Below, in pieces: positions 51,501-54,799 of a DNA stretch of 64,000 bases; within the stretch, counting starts at the first letter, position 1, and every line of letters starts with the position of its first letter. Origin of the DNA: Vicugna pacos (taxonomy: Eukaryota > Chordata > Mammalia > Artiodactyla > Camelidae); the NCBI RefSeq assembly GCF_048564905.1, contig NC_133013.1:26301605-26365604 (forward strand). Reading direction: 5' to 3'. The translations under genes were made by a program, and so were the position numbers. The notes under the pieces were generated by a model. That model was not told where the DNA came from, ran no database searches, and saw nothing but the letters and a program-made list of their open reading frames with translations.

Positions 51501-54484
51501 CCAAAAATATCCAGCACCCCACTGGCTAAAATTCACAACATCAGGCATCCAATCAAAAATTACCAGGCATGCAAAGATGAACTACTACTTTACTATTTTC
51601 AAAAACAATTTTCCTGGGGTTTTACTGGGTATCTTAAATTTTCCTCAAAAACAAAAACAAAAACAAATACAAAAACCCACCTACTCTAATTTTTATCATT
51701 TTGACCCTGTGTGTTAATCTCAAAATTCCTCATCAATATAACTGAATTGCTATCCCCCATATGAAATATTAACACTTCTAAGACAAACAACATAGTGGTT
51801 AAAACCTTTAACCTTGGTGATTAAGTGGTCAAAGCTTTAGAGACATGAAAAACAGGGTCTGAATTCTCTCATCTCTGTGTTCCTGAGCAAGCCACTGAAC
51901 CTCTCTTTTAGTTTTCTTATCTACAAAATGGTTGCTTCACAGGGCTGCTGTAACAAATATACCAAAGCAAATAATAAATAGTAGCTATCATGTCATAATT
52001 ATCACATTATCATAAGAAAAGTTTAGAAAAGCTACCACACACTCAGACATTTACTGAGCACCTATCATGCTAATAAATATGTAGGCACAAGGAAAAGAAC
52101 GAAAAAAGGACACTGTTAAGAGGACTCAAAGTATATCTTACGCTGAACATGCATTTAAAAGTTCATTTCAAGTACAAACTTCATATTCTATTTCTTAATT
52201 TCTAAGTAGGGCAATTATTTTAAGTTCCTTCCATAAAAATTAAAGGATTTTTTCCCCTTTGAAAGGAAAAAAATAAGAAGTTGTCAGGTTCAACCAATTA
52301 GGGCATGCCTGAGAAATCCTTGGAATCTGAAAAGCGTGGTAAAACTTTAATTTAAAAGCAACCTGCAATTAACATCACCTTTCAAAATTATTCTCAAATT
52401 AGCAGACTAAATTACATTCAGACATAAAATACATAAAACGGACCAATCTGTTATTATGATAATCCTTTCAGAAAGGCTGGGCTAACAGATGTAAGGAATT
52501 AAAATCAAATTCAAGATGTATTTCATTTGCTTATTCTACTTATGTGACAGATGGCTTAAATATTAACCCTACTAATAAAACGTTTGCATATTCATTGTGA
52601 ATCTGATTGCCTTACCTCATAACTCCACAAATTCATTTTATTAATTTTACTATAAGGCTTCCCATTTCATTCAAGGTCTTCTAAACTCTTGTCTCGCAAA
52701 GGGTGGTCCTTGCACAAACAGCTCCAGCATTGCCTGGACGCCTGTCAGAACCACAGAACTCCACTGCCCACACCCAACCTACTAAGTCAGAATTTGCATT
52801 TTTCAAAAAAAAAAATCCCCAAGTGATTTCTGTGCACACTGAAGTCTGAGGAGCATAGCTCTCAACTGTTGATTTTTTCCACACTTTTTAGAAACAGTAT
52901 TACAAAGTTTATTTGCTTCCAAATTGTTGTTAATTTATCTCCAGATCTTAACTTTTCATAACAATAATTCAGTTCAGACAAATAAATCAACATACATACA
53001 CATTCTGTATTCTATGTATAAGATGTCTCAGACTTGACCATACCTTTCAACTAAGACTTCAAGTCTTAGAAGCCTCATTGTACTATTCATTTTTTTCTCA
53101 ACATTTTTGCCTTAGCATGTAGCCATTGTGAGGAACGTCTTCTCTATAATTAAACTACTATATAGAACTGGAAATCAGATTCTCCCCCATAATTTCAGGA
53201 AAGAGAAAAAAACTCAATATAGATTCAACCAAAGTTGAACTTGAAAGTGCCCTAGAGAAAAAAAGACCAGAGTGACTCTATTCACCACAATAATATATTT
53301 TTATGCTTTACCCAACATATTTCTACTGCAGGTACCACATATTTTTAAAATAAGAAATTCACAAGGGACTTAGGGCAGTTCTTTAGATGGCTCATCTTTT
53401 ATTACTATTGCACAGTAGTCACAGTGCACATACAATAGAACAAATCTTGTTTTCTCTTTCGTTTATCCCCCCCTCCCCAAATGACAGACCTAGGCTGAAA
53501 CTATCACAGCAGGTAGGGTGGTTCGGCACGAATTCAAAGGAAGGTACAAATGTTCAGTTTTCAAAAGCACTGCAAAAGCCAACCTCATCTCTTGTCGCTG
53601 TAGCCATGGCTGTATGCCAAAGATTTGAGAATTGCTGAAAAGTACCCTTCCTTATAAGCAATTATGAAGAGCTTTGCAAAGAGAAGGGGGAAAAGTGTAA
53701 TAACAACTCCTTAGCATGGTCAACGTCCCTGGCCTCTGGGTTACAAGACAGGAGTCTAATAGTTACCCAGCTGCACCTGAGGCAATGCACCCAACGAAGA
53801 TGCCTTAGGAGAAAGGGTTTAAAGGGTGTTAAGAGAAGGTATCAAGGAACCTGCTGGGTGGTTTCAAAAACTATGTCAAGAATCTCCAATTATTTTTTTT
53901 ACAAGATTCTATTATAGATCCCATTTTGCATTTGCAGCCTATATAATTTCTCAAGATACGGTGTTCCACAAGAGTACAACGAAGTATTTAACGCATTTTT
54001 TATGGTCTTAGCTCTAATATTCTAGAATTTGGTGAACAACTCATTATGCCCCAACTCTACCCACAGCCACAGCCAAGTCTCCCGGAAGAACTGGCCGCGC
54101 ACACCGGTTCCACTTCCTCACCGCCCACTCTTCGGCCCACCCCACCCGGCTTCCACCCGCTTCACTCACTGAAACTTCTCTTGGCAGAGACTGTAACGAC
54201 CTTCACGTTGCTAATCCAACTGACACCCCTCATTCGTGCCTGCTCTTCACTAGAGACCGGCTGCAGTCTTCCCATCCTCCCTGAGGGGTGAGCACCCTGT
54301 GGCCCTTCCCACCCTTGGGCCTCACCTTCCATGTCGGGGAAGAGGCTGTCCCAGCTTCCAGGCCAGGCCCAGGCGGTTCTCCGGTGCCCGACGGCATGAA
54401 GCGGCCATACCGCTGGAGAGGCCACTGAGACGCGTCTCTTCCGAAGAGCCCGAGGCCCGCATGCTCTCTTCCCGCCTCCGCCAT
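426..54484 (-). CDS. REC114: REC114 meiotic recombination protein, exons 1-5 (gene incomplete at left edge)
   Basis: REC114 is a chromosome-axis protein needed for SPO11-dependent double-strand breaks in meiosis. From the literature, its N-terminal pleckstrin-homology-like domain contacts TOPOVIBL and ANKRD31, and a C-terminal helix binds MEI4. Five phase-0 exons at 54326-54484, 43759-43848, 12621-12704, 5623-5835 and 426-512 join into 211 residues without a stop. Recognisable blocks are WPLQRYGRF (residues 21-29), VFDSNEESG and [13 protein letters not shown] (exon 2), [16 protein letters not shown] and [10 protein letters not shown] (exon 3), [20 protein letters not shown] (exon 4) and HPEQQQ...[10 protein letters not shown] (exon 5). 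The PH-like fold should span roughly residues 20-150; the rest is a Pro/Gly-rich linker. The family is about 260-270 residues, so some 50 C-terminal residues lie outside the window. Introns are about 10.5, 31.1, 6.8 and 5.1 kb. Identification rests on remembered similarity to human and mouse REC114, not a search. In human the gene lies between HCN4 and NPTN, so a convergent NPTN is expected to the left. Confidence 0.93.
1005..1062 (-). repeat. L2 3' tip (short, antisense)
   Basis: The pattern TTCATTCAACAATATTTCTG...ACTAGGCACTGGGG is the reverse complement of the L2 3' end. It is short and old. Confidence 0.4.
2740..2822 (-). repeat. MIR SINE fragment (antisense)
   Basis: CACTTCACAGATGA ... 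GTGACTTGCATGACATCA ... GGTTCAAACCTAGGTCTG matches the reverse complement of the MIR core region. Confidence 0.6.
3828..4340. mobile_element. hAT-Charlie-type DNA transposon remnant
   Basis: The segment starts CAGCGATTCTCAGACTTTTA, a hAT-like terminus. It continues through a stretch I recognise from Charlie-like elements (GGACCCC-like, AGCTTTTGTTTGAGTTA, then GTGGTCATTTCTTAAAGGTT and ATACTGTTGTATTAAAATCC). It is cut off at 4340 by an L1 insertion; the other end was not found beyond the L1. Confidence 0.6.
4341..5517 (+). mobile_element. L1 insertion with 5' inversion (twin priming)
   Basis: Bases 4341-4957 are L1 ORF2 3' sequence in antisense (from CTCCACACTGTTCTCCATAG to GTGTGAGAAAGTGGTCCAGC). 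Bases 4958-5517 are the immediately following L1 sequence in sense (from CATATGATGCAGCAATTCC through GTCCACTGACAGATGAATGG to GTTGTACACCTGAAACC). The two halves are adjacent in L1 coordinates but opposite in orientation, the signature of twin-primed reverse transcription. A (GT)n tract lies at about 5134-5151. The tail sits about 105 bases from REC114 exon 4. Confidence 0.85.
5623..5835 (-). CDS. REC114: REC114 exon 4 (71 codons)
   Basis: The exon starts [20 protein letters not shown] and continues [20 protein letters not shown], the last strand and C-terminal helix of the PH-like domain. A Pro/Gly/Arg-rich tail follows, ending SVPLQRG. The acceptor is cttgtcaaacag| and the donor GGG|gtaagt. 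The exon is much richer in G+C and CpG than the surrounding intron, and its second half diverges strongly from what I recall of the human sequence, as expected for a disordered linker. Confidence 0.93.
5836..7000 (-). other. REC114 intron 3, part next to exon 4
   Basis: No recognised repeat or exon. A + strand open frame at about 5926-6105 follows a good acceptor-like sequence, but its product is unfamiliar and it lies on the strand opposite REC114. Confidence 0.5.
7000..7690 (-). repeat. Old L1/HAL1-like fragment (antisense)
   Basis: The phrases CTGAGTGTAAAAGTAATC, GCCAAACTGCCCTGGG and CACCCTCCAACACTGGAG, then CATTTCCTTAGCCATTTTTC, follow the order of old antisense L1 3' ends. It includes a TA-rich stretch at about 7060-7170. 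Confidence 0.45.
7690..9450 (-). other. REC114 intron 3, unique DNA with a GC-rich island at 8700-9180
   Basis: No repeat was recognised. A 160-codon minus-strand open frame occupies 8701-9183 in a local GC-rich patch; its product matches no family I know (see findings). Confidence 0.45.
9450..10770 (+). repeat. Old L1 ORF2/3' fragment, interrupted by a SINE
   Basis: Degenerate L1 sense sequence resumes after the SINE with AATACCATTTACAATCAC and CACAATGTTCATCCTCATCA. It then continues through GGAGAGGATCTGGAG to AGACTGGGAATTAGGTAACT and GAATCATGGTGCATCC, in L1 order. It is antisense to REC114. Confidence 0.6.
9965..10067 (+). mobile_element. tRNA-Ala-derived SINE, camelid Vic-1 type
   Basis: The body reads like tRNA-Ala(AGC): an A-box-like CAGCTTAGTGG, the anticodon-arm-like TGCTTAGCATGCATGAGG and box B GGTTCAATCCC, then an A-rich (AATAA)n tail. 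A 15-bp target site duplication flanks it (9950-9964 and 10068-10082, two mismatches: AAGAATATCATTCAC / AAGAATACCATTTAC). It inserted into an old L1. This family is the main evidence for a camelid genome. Confidence 0.92.
10770..12620 (-). other. REC114 intron 3, part next to exon 3
   Basis: Mostly unassigned AT-rich DNA with one MIR copy near 11405-11560. No exon was recognised. Confidence 0.5.
11405..11560 (+). repeat. MIR SINE
   Basis: GGCTGGGAGTCAGAAGACC ... TCAGTCTCCTCACATGCAAA ATG follows the MIR order (tRNA-like part, core, then CTCATCTGTAAAATG-like end). Confidence 0.55.
12621..12704 (-). CDS. REC114: REC114 exon 3 (28 codons) with GC donor
   Basis: The exon reads [17 protein letters not shown] then [11 protein letters not shown], a central part of the PH-like domain. 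The acceptor is canonical (ttttgtttcag|GAAGGG). The 3' boundary that keeps the family sequence TTIK-NKSRM is AAG|gcaaga, a GC-AG type donor. The nearest downstream GT (after 12 more bases) would insert four extra residues (ARCY) between TTIK and NKSRM, which the family does not have as far as I recall. Confidence 0.92.
12705..13860 (-). other. REC114 intron 2, part next to exon 3
   Basis: AT-rich DNA, no recognised repeat or exon. A donor-like CTTACCTG at about 13073 has no convincing acceptor partner. Confidence 0.5.
13860..15070 (+). repeat. Old L1 3' end, interrupted by a hAT element
   Basis: L1 ORF2 sense sequence at 13860-14179 (AAACTGGTGCACACACAGAC, GATTGGAAACAACTCAAGT, AATGAAATACCATACAACTG) continues at 14613-15070. 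It ends in the typical 3' tail GGGAACTAACTCTGTACTA ... CTAGAATAAAAAGTTTATT. Confidence 0.75.
14180..14612. mobile_element. Non-autonomous hAT DNA transposon inside an L1
   Basis: It begins CAGTGTTGTCCAGCAAAAGT and ends GCGGTTCTGTACTG, imperfect inverted termini of hAT type. The interior (CCACATACATAATTTAAAAT, TTGAAATCTGGTGTGTGATT, AGCAGCCACACATGGC) matches a common mammalian hAT-type element whose name I cannot fix. A clear 8-bp duplication was not seen. The flanking L1 resumes on both sides. Confidence 0.7.
15080..16150 (+). repeat. L2 LINE 3' portion
   Basis: The order fits L2 sense sequence: GAAATGCCTTCCACTTTC, then TAGCATTTATCGCAGTTTG, then CCAGACTGTAACCCCATCAG GCAGGGGCTCTGTC, and finally the GAATGAAAGAATGAAA terminal repeats at about 16135-16150. 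It is degenerate, and its minus-strand frames are accidental. Confidence 0.7.
16150..17010 (-). other. REC114 intron 2, unassigned
   Basis: No recognised element. It contains the G-rich tract at 16757-16780. Confidence 0.5.
16757..16780 (+). repeat. G-rich quadruplex-capable tract
   Basis: Four runs of 4-6 G separated by single T residues (GGGGGT-GGGGGGT-GGGGGGT-GGGG). It satisfies the usual quadruplex motif with 1-nt loops; it is C-rich on the REC114 transcript strand. Confidence 0.85.
17010..17150 (+). repeat. L2 3' end
   Basis: TTGATTGCAAACTCCATGAG AGCAAGAAGTG ... CTGTATCTTGCATGTCTACTG follows the L2 3' consensus. Confidence 0.6.
17400..17800 (+). mobile_element. Possible ERV1-type solo LTR fossil
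   Basis: A GC-richer segment has a polyadenylation-like GAGCAATAAGGCAGCTGTT followed by GGTGGCAAGGACCCACACTG TGGTGGG, resembling the R-U5 part of ERV1-class LTRs. No internal retroviral gene was recognised. It looks old and degraded; ends and family are uncertain. Confidence 0.35.
18175..18400 (+). repeat. Old L1 3' fragment
   Basis: ACTAAGTGAAAAAAGCCAAA ... GAAATTCTAGAAAATACAAA CTGAATCTATA ... GCAGATACACCAGTAG follows old L1 3' sense order. Confidence 0.5.
18680..19860 (-). repeat. Old L1 ORF2 fragment (antisense), interrupted by a SINE
   Basis: Antisense ORF2 phrases appear in order: GGTTAGTAAGAGAAACTG, CTGTCTGGGAATAGTTTGTG, TCAAAGCACTGGTTTTGGGC, CATTTGTTTTCTAACTCATT, and GGGTATGTTAAAGTCTCCCG. 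It runs in the REC114 sense direction. Confidence 0.7.
19050..19152 (-). mobile_element. tRNA-Ala-derived SINE, camelid Vic-1 type
   Basis: Reverse complement of the same SINE: GGGGAATTGAACCCAGGACT (box B side), TACTAAGCATGCACTCTGCC and CACTGAGCTATTTCCC (A box side), with the pyrimidine tail at the left end. The duplication TGGAATTA (19042-19049 and 19153-19160) flanks it. It inserted into an old antisense L1. Confidence 0.9.
20060..20390 (+). repeat. L1 3' end
   Basis: GGTCAAAAGGTACAAATTTC ... TCATGGAGATGTAATGTATG ... GAATCACTTTGTTGTACACC TGAAACTAATATAATG ... CTTATACCTCAATAAAAATA is an L1 3' UTR ending. Confidence 0.8.
20430..20830 (+). repeat. L1ME-like 3' UTR fragment
   Basis: GCACAACCTGAGCCTGATCA GGAGGAGG ... 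CAAACCGAGGGAATTCTACA AAGTACCTGGCCTGTAGTC ... AAAGTATCAAGGTAAAGAAG follows the L1ME-type 3' UTR; a short open frame here is not a gene. Confidence 0.6.
20880..21600 (+). repeat. L2 LINE ORF2 portion
   Basis: Sense L2 order: ATTTAAATACCTACGATTC, CAGACCTCTCTCTGACC, GAGTGTCTCAAACACCTCAA, GTCTCCCTTCACGCTCCCC and GCTTAGAATCCTTCAATAG. Degenerate. Confidence 0.65.
22000..22650 (-). repeat. Old L1 fragment (antisense)
   Basis: CCTTTGCCCATTTTTAATTC ... GACATTCTTTATATATTC ... TTCTAGCTTGGTTATGGG follows degenerate antisense L1 order. The left part (22000-22250) is less certain. Confidence 0.5.
22650..24690 (-). other. REC114 intron 2, unassigned AT-rich DNA
   Basis: No repeat family or exon was recognised with confidence. 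Confidence 0.45.
24700..25230 (+). repeat. Old L1 ORF2 fragment
   Basis: AGACATGAATGCAAAAAA ... CACACTGGGAAAAGAGATTT GCAACCCACCT ... GTTCATTATAATCAGGAAAA ... GAGATCTCATTCCACATTC is old L1 ORF2 in sense. Confidence 0.65.
25440..26240 (-). repeat. Old L1 3' end (antisense)
   Basis: Antisense order: ATTGATGTATAATTTACATA, CCTTGGCAATCGCTAGTC, TTGGCTTCTTTTACTTGC, TTCCAGTGTGCAGTGTTGAA TAAAGCTGCTGC, TTGCTGGGTCATACATATTG, then TTGGAGTTTTAATTTGCATT. The 118-codon minus-strand frame here is not a gene. Confidence 0.75.
26370..27640 (-). other. REC114 intron 2, unassigned
   Basis: AT-rich, with no recognised repeat or exon. Confidence 0.45.
27640..27930 (-). repeat. L1 3' UTR-like fragment (antisense)
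   Basis: AATTGAGGTGAAACTTACAT ... TTTAACCATCATCCATTC ... AGGCAACCACTATTCTGACT TCTGTCACCATAGATCAG is a typical antisense old L1 3' region. Confidence 0.65.
27970..28720 (-). repeat. L2 LINE (antisense), degraded
   Basis: TTATTAAACACCTATTATGT GTCAGTATC near 27985 is the reverse complement of the L2 3' tip. TGATCTGATTAGACTTGAGC TTCAGAATGATCACTC and the GTAACCCTGGCAGGAGATAA stretch match upstream L2 in antisense. Confidence 0.55.
28720..30500 (-). other. REC114 intron 2, unassigned
   Basis: No repeat or exon recognised. Confidence 0.45.
30500..30640 (-). repeat. MIR SINE fragment (antisense)
   Basis: GATATTATTTACACTTTACA GCTAAGGGCACTGAGG ... TTGTCTAAAGTCAAATTTC is the reverse complement of the MIR core and 3' part. 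Confidence 0.55.
30690..31470 (+). repeat. L1ME-like 3' end
   Basis: GATACGACAACTAAATGCCA TGTGGGGCC ... TAGATCCTGGACCAACAAAA ... GGTGAAGGGTATATGGGAAT ... CTGTAAGCCTGAAATTATTT follows L1ME 3' UTR sense order to its end. Confidence 0.7.
31470..33680 (-). other. REC114 intron 2, unassigned
   Basis: No repeat or exon was recognised. Confidence 0.45.
33680..33796 (+). repeat. Purine-rich tract (about 117 bp)
   Basis: The + strand is almost entirely A and G here (AAAAAGGGAGATGAAAGAGG ... GGAACAAGAGGAGGAGGAG), with only a few T and C. On the REC114 strand it is a long intronic polypyrimidine run. Such tracts can form triplex DNA and may bind polypyrimidine-tract proteins. Confidence 0.85.
34100..35300 (+). 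repeat. L1 3' end, interrupted by MER5A-like element
   Basis: Sense L1: GAGATATCACCACACACCTA ... GGGAGTGTAAATTGCGTATA, then after the hAT insertion CCATTCCACTCCTGGTTATA ... ATTCCTAATAGCTAAAAATT ... ending GAATCATTATGTTGTATGGC TGAAACTAATACAACG and ATATCTCAATAAAATG. Confidence 0.82.
34409..34567. mobile_element. MER5A-like hAT element in L1
   Basis: CAGAGTGTCCATGGATTAG ... ATCAGAAATGCAAAATCTCA ... CATATGCACATTGAAGTTTG AGAAGTGCTG is MER5A-like. Possible 8-bp duplications CCCTCTGA (34401-34408) and CCCTACAA (34568-34575) flank it with two mismatches. Confidence 0.75.
35300..36085 (+). repeat. Second L1 3' end, head-to-tail with the previous one
   Basis: Sense L1 restarts at GTGAAAATCAAACCACAATG ACAAACC and runs through ATGTTCATAGCAGCTTTACT, CAGACACAAAAGAGCATGTA, GTGGTTGCCTGGGGATGG and TTTATCAAAATGTAGTGAAC to the end. 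The 3' UTR type differs from the preceding copy, so this is a separate insertion of a different subfamily. Confidence 0.8.
36085..38480 (-). other. REC114 intron 2, unassigned
   Basis: No repeat or exon was recognised. A short open frame on + at 36750-37085 has no familiar product. Confidence 0.45.
38480..41510 (+). repeat. Old L1, about 2.4 kb, split by a younger L1
   Basis: ORF2 sense runs from TCTCAATAGATGCAGTAACA GCATTC through GGAACCAAGCAAGGATGTC and ATGTCAATTCTCCCAAAATG to ACTACAG at about 39356. It resumes at about 39996 with CTAAAGTAAGCAAGACAGTG TGTT and continues (CTTTTGCTCATCAAAAGACA, GAGATACCACTACATATCC, ACACATTTATCAAAACACAT) to about 41510. ORF2 is heavily decayed. Confidence 0.82.
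39357..39992 (+). mobile_element. Younger L1 3' end nested in old L1
   Basis: A 5'-truncated copy begins in ORF2 (CCTAGGGATATATCCAGAGG) and runs through TGTCCACTGACAGATGACTG and ATGGAATACTACTCAGCCAT. It ends with the 3' UTR GCACAGTGAACTATATTCAA TATCTTGTAG ... TTCAATAAAAA. The ORF2 C-terminal part is still open for 150 codons (39339-39791), so it is younger than its host L1. The flanks ACTACAG and ACTAAAG may be parts of a target duplication. Confidence 0.85.
41510..42110 (-). other. REC114 intron 2, unassigned
   Basis: No repeat or exon was recognised. Confidence 0.45.
42110..42260 (+). repeat. L2 3' end
   Basis: TCCTGTTCACTGCTATACCC CTAGCACCTAGAACATGCC ... AGTAATTGTTCAATAAACA is the L2 3' terminal sequence. 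Confidence 0.65.
42450..43245 (+). mobile_element. 5'-truncated L1 3' end
   Basis: Sense L1 from GCTGGAGAGGGTGTGGAGA through CCATATGATCCAGCAATTTC and AGCAGCACTATTTATAATTG to the 3' UTR CACTATATTCAATATCTTGT and CTTGCTGTACACCTGAAATT with a short A tail. An AT-rich microsatellite expansion (about 42743-42808) interrupts the ORF2 part. Confidence 0.87.
43380..43600 (+). repeat. Possible L2 3' fragment
   Basis: CTGGAAAACCCTCCACCC ... TCTACAAATCTAGCCTATC ... TTTAGGGCAGGAAATATTC resembles a degraded L2 3' end, about 160-380 bases from exon 2. Confidence 0.4.
43759..43848 (-). CDS. REC114: REC114 exon 2 (30 codons)
   Basis: The exon reads VFDSNEESG then [21 protein letters not shown], alternating hydrophobic stretches typical of beta strands of the PH-like domain. 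The acceptor is ctttttcaag| and the donor CTG|gtaggt, both canonical, and both ends are in phase 0. It lies alone between a 31-kb intron 2 and a 10.5-kb intron 1. Confidence 0.93.
44085..44205 (+). repeat. MIR SINE
   Basis: GGGGCCTGAGCCAACCAC ... TTTGAGCCTCAATTTCCTTT CTGCACAATGGGGATGATG matches the MIR core and 3' part. Confidence 0.6.
44205..45170 (-). other. REC114 intron 1, unassigned
   Basis: No repeat or exon recognised. Confidence 0.45.
45170..45680 (-). repeat. Old L1 3' end (antisense) with internal tandem duplication
   Basis: Antisense order: AAATGTACAGTTCAATGACT, ATAATCACCACTCAGCTG, GTATGAATAGAATCATACAG, GTTGCATGTACCTGAGTTCA. A block of about 61 bases starting TTTTCATTACTG then occurs twice (45460-45520 and 45521 to about 45588), before TAATGCTGTTATGAACATTC. 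Confidence 0.72.
45690..46755 (+). repeat. L2 LINE ORF2 portion, with an insertion of other DNA
   Basis: Sense L2 begins TGATCTCCACACTTTTACAT ... CACTCAACATCTCCACTTAA and resumes near 46360 (TCGTTCTTGAGTCCTCTCCC, CAGTAGCCAGAGTGATCCTT TTAAAACC, CATTACCTCTCTGCTCTC). The middle (about 45830-46335) looks like L2 3'-tip pieces in the opposite direction plus unassigned GC-richer DNA. Confidence 0.68.
46760..47585 (+). repeat. L1 3' end with internal deletion
   Basis: ORF2 sense from GGACTACATCAAACTAACAA through GGGCAAAGGACCTGAAAAG to TGGCCAACAGGTACA jumps at about 47003 to CTGCAGCATTATTTACAAAA, skipping several hundred bases of ORF2. It then runs to the 3' UTR (CATGAGACTATAGCTAACAA, TATATCTCAATAAACTGG). 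A 105-codon ORF2 piece remains open. Confidence 0.82.
47585..49550 (-). other. REC114 intron 1, unassigned
   Basis: No repeat or exon was recognised, except the hairpin at 48315-48340. Confidence 0.45.
48315..48340. repeat. Perfect inverted repeat (10-bp arms, 6-nt loop)
   Basis: CATCTCATGC, ATCAAA, GCATGAGATG: the arms are exact reverse complements. No larger element was recognised around it. Confidence 0.9.
49554..49679 (-). mobile_element. tRNA-Ala-derived SINE, camelid Vic-1 type
   Basis: Reverse complement: TGAACTCAGGACCTTGTGCA TGCTAAGCACACACTC and CATTGAGTCATACC, with the T-rich tail at the left (TTTATTTATTTTTAATGGAG). Target duplication CATACATTGGCTCTTTT (from 49531) versus CATACACTGGCTTTT (from 49680), slightly diverged. 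Confidence 0.9.
49753..49786. repeat. Tandem duplication, 17-bp unit, two copies
   Basis: CACATGACACACAACTT occurs twice in direct succession with no difference. Confidence 0.9.
49850..50015 (+). repeat. MIR SINE
   Basis: GAGTCAGATAGACCTAGGGT CAAATCCTAGTTTTGCCACT ... CATCTATAAAATAAAAATAG TAACGATTACC follows MIR order through the core. Confidence 0.75.
50740..51600 (+). repeat. Probable ancient L1 5' region
   Basis: CTTCTGGCCAACACGATGTA ... GAAACAACTGAAAAATTGGA ... GGCATCCAATCAAAAATTAC CAGGCATGC resembles the 5' UTR and start of old L1 elements. The short open frames here have no familiar product. Confidence 0.45.
51830..51990 (+). repeat. MIR SINE
   Basis: GGGTCTGAATTCTCTCATC ... CCTGAGCAAGCCACTGAACC TCTCTTTTAGTTTTCTTATC TACAAAATGG matches the MIR core. 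Confidence 0.72.
51990..52680 (-). other. REC114 intron 1, unassigned
   Basis: No repeat or exon recognised. Confidence 0.45.
52690..52862. mobile_element. MER5A-like hAT element
   Basis: CTCGCAAAGGGTGGTCCTTG ... CTACTAAGTCAGAATTTGCA TTTTTC ... CCCCAAGTGATTTCTGTGCA CACTGAAGTCTGAGGAGC follows the MER5A consensus order, without clean termini. Confidence 0.72.
52862..54290 (-). other. REC114 intron 1, part next to the promoter
   Basis: No repeat or further exon was recognised. GC content rises from about 54050 towards the CpG island. Confidence 0.5.
54326..54484 (-). CDS. REC114: REC114 exon 1 (coding part, 53 codons)
   Basis: The ATG at 54484-54482 sits in a strong Kozak context (A at -3, G at +4) and gives [10 protein letters not shown]..., close to the MAEAG start of mammalian REC114. 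WPLQRYGRF at residues 21-29 is the conserved start of the PH-like domain. The exon ends TWK followed by a canonical donor (AAG|gtgag). The frame stays open upstream only through non-ATG codons, so 54484 is the natural start. Residues 10-20 and 31-50 look poorly conserved and Gly/Pro-rich. Confidence 0.93.
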
Positions 54485-54519
54485 GTTGGGCGTCCAGGCT
54501 CGCGCAGCCGCGGCACCCG

Positions 54520-54591
54520 CCAATCAAGGCAGCTAACCAATCAGGAAGCGAGGTGACGCAAGGCCCACCCTCCCCCAGAGTGGGAGCCAAT
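54520..54591 (+). promoter_or_regulatory. Three CCAAT boxes (NF-Y type)
   Basis: CCAAT pentamers at 54520-54524 (CCAATCA), 54537-54541 (CCAATCAG) and 54587-54591 (GCCAATGG) lie 36 to 107 bases upstream of the REC114 start codon. CCAATCAG and GCCAATGG are close to the NF-Y consensus. Repeated CCAAT boxes are common in TATA-less CpG promoters. Binding itself is inferred. Confidence 0.6.
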
Positions 54592-54613
54592 GGACAGGCC
54601 CTGGAGACGCGTG

Positions 54614-54709
54614 CGGGGCGAAGCGGGGCGAAGCGGGGCGAAGCGGGGCGAAGCGGGGCGAAGCGGGGCGAAGCGGGGCGAAGCGGGGCGAAGCGGGGCG
54701 AAGCGGGGC
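54614..54709. repeat. Promoter minisatellite, 10-bp unit GGGGCGAAGC
   Basis: About 9.6 head-to-tail copies of a 10-bp unit lie 130-225 bases upstream of the REC114 start. Eight consecutive units are identical; the last ends CC instead of CG. Each unit carries GGGG separated by six bases, so the array could form G-quadruplexes, and GGGGCG resembles an Sp/KLF site. A 10-bp period gives open frames on both strands by chance. Confidence 0.95.
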
Positions 54710-54799
54710 CGGGAGGCGCCTCGGGTGATGGGCGTCGCTCTGGACGTCGAGCTCGCCCTCATCTTGGTAGACGAAGTGGGATTGGTGACTCCCACCTGC

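Noticed and set aside
54485-54523. Longer REC114 N-terminus starting upstream of 54484
   Set aside because: The frame is open but begins at a TTG codon; the ATG at 54484 has a strong context and gives the family's MAEAG start.
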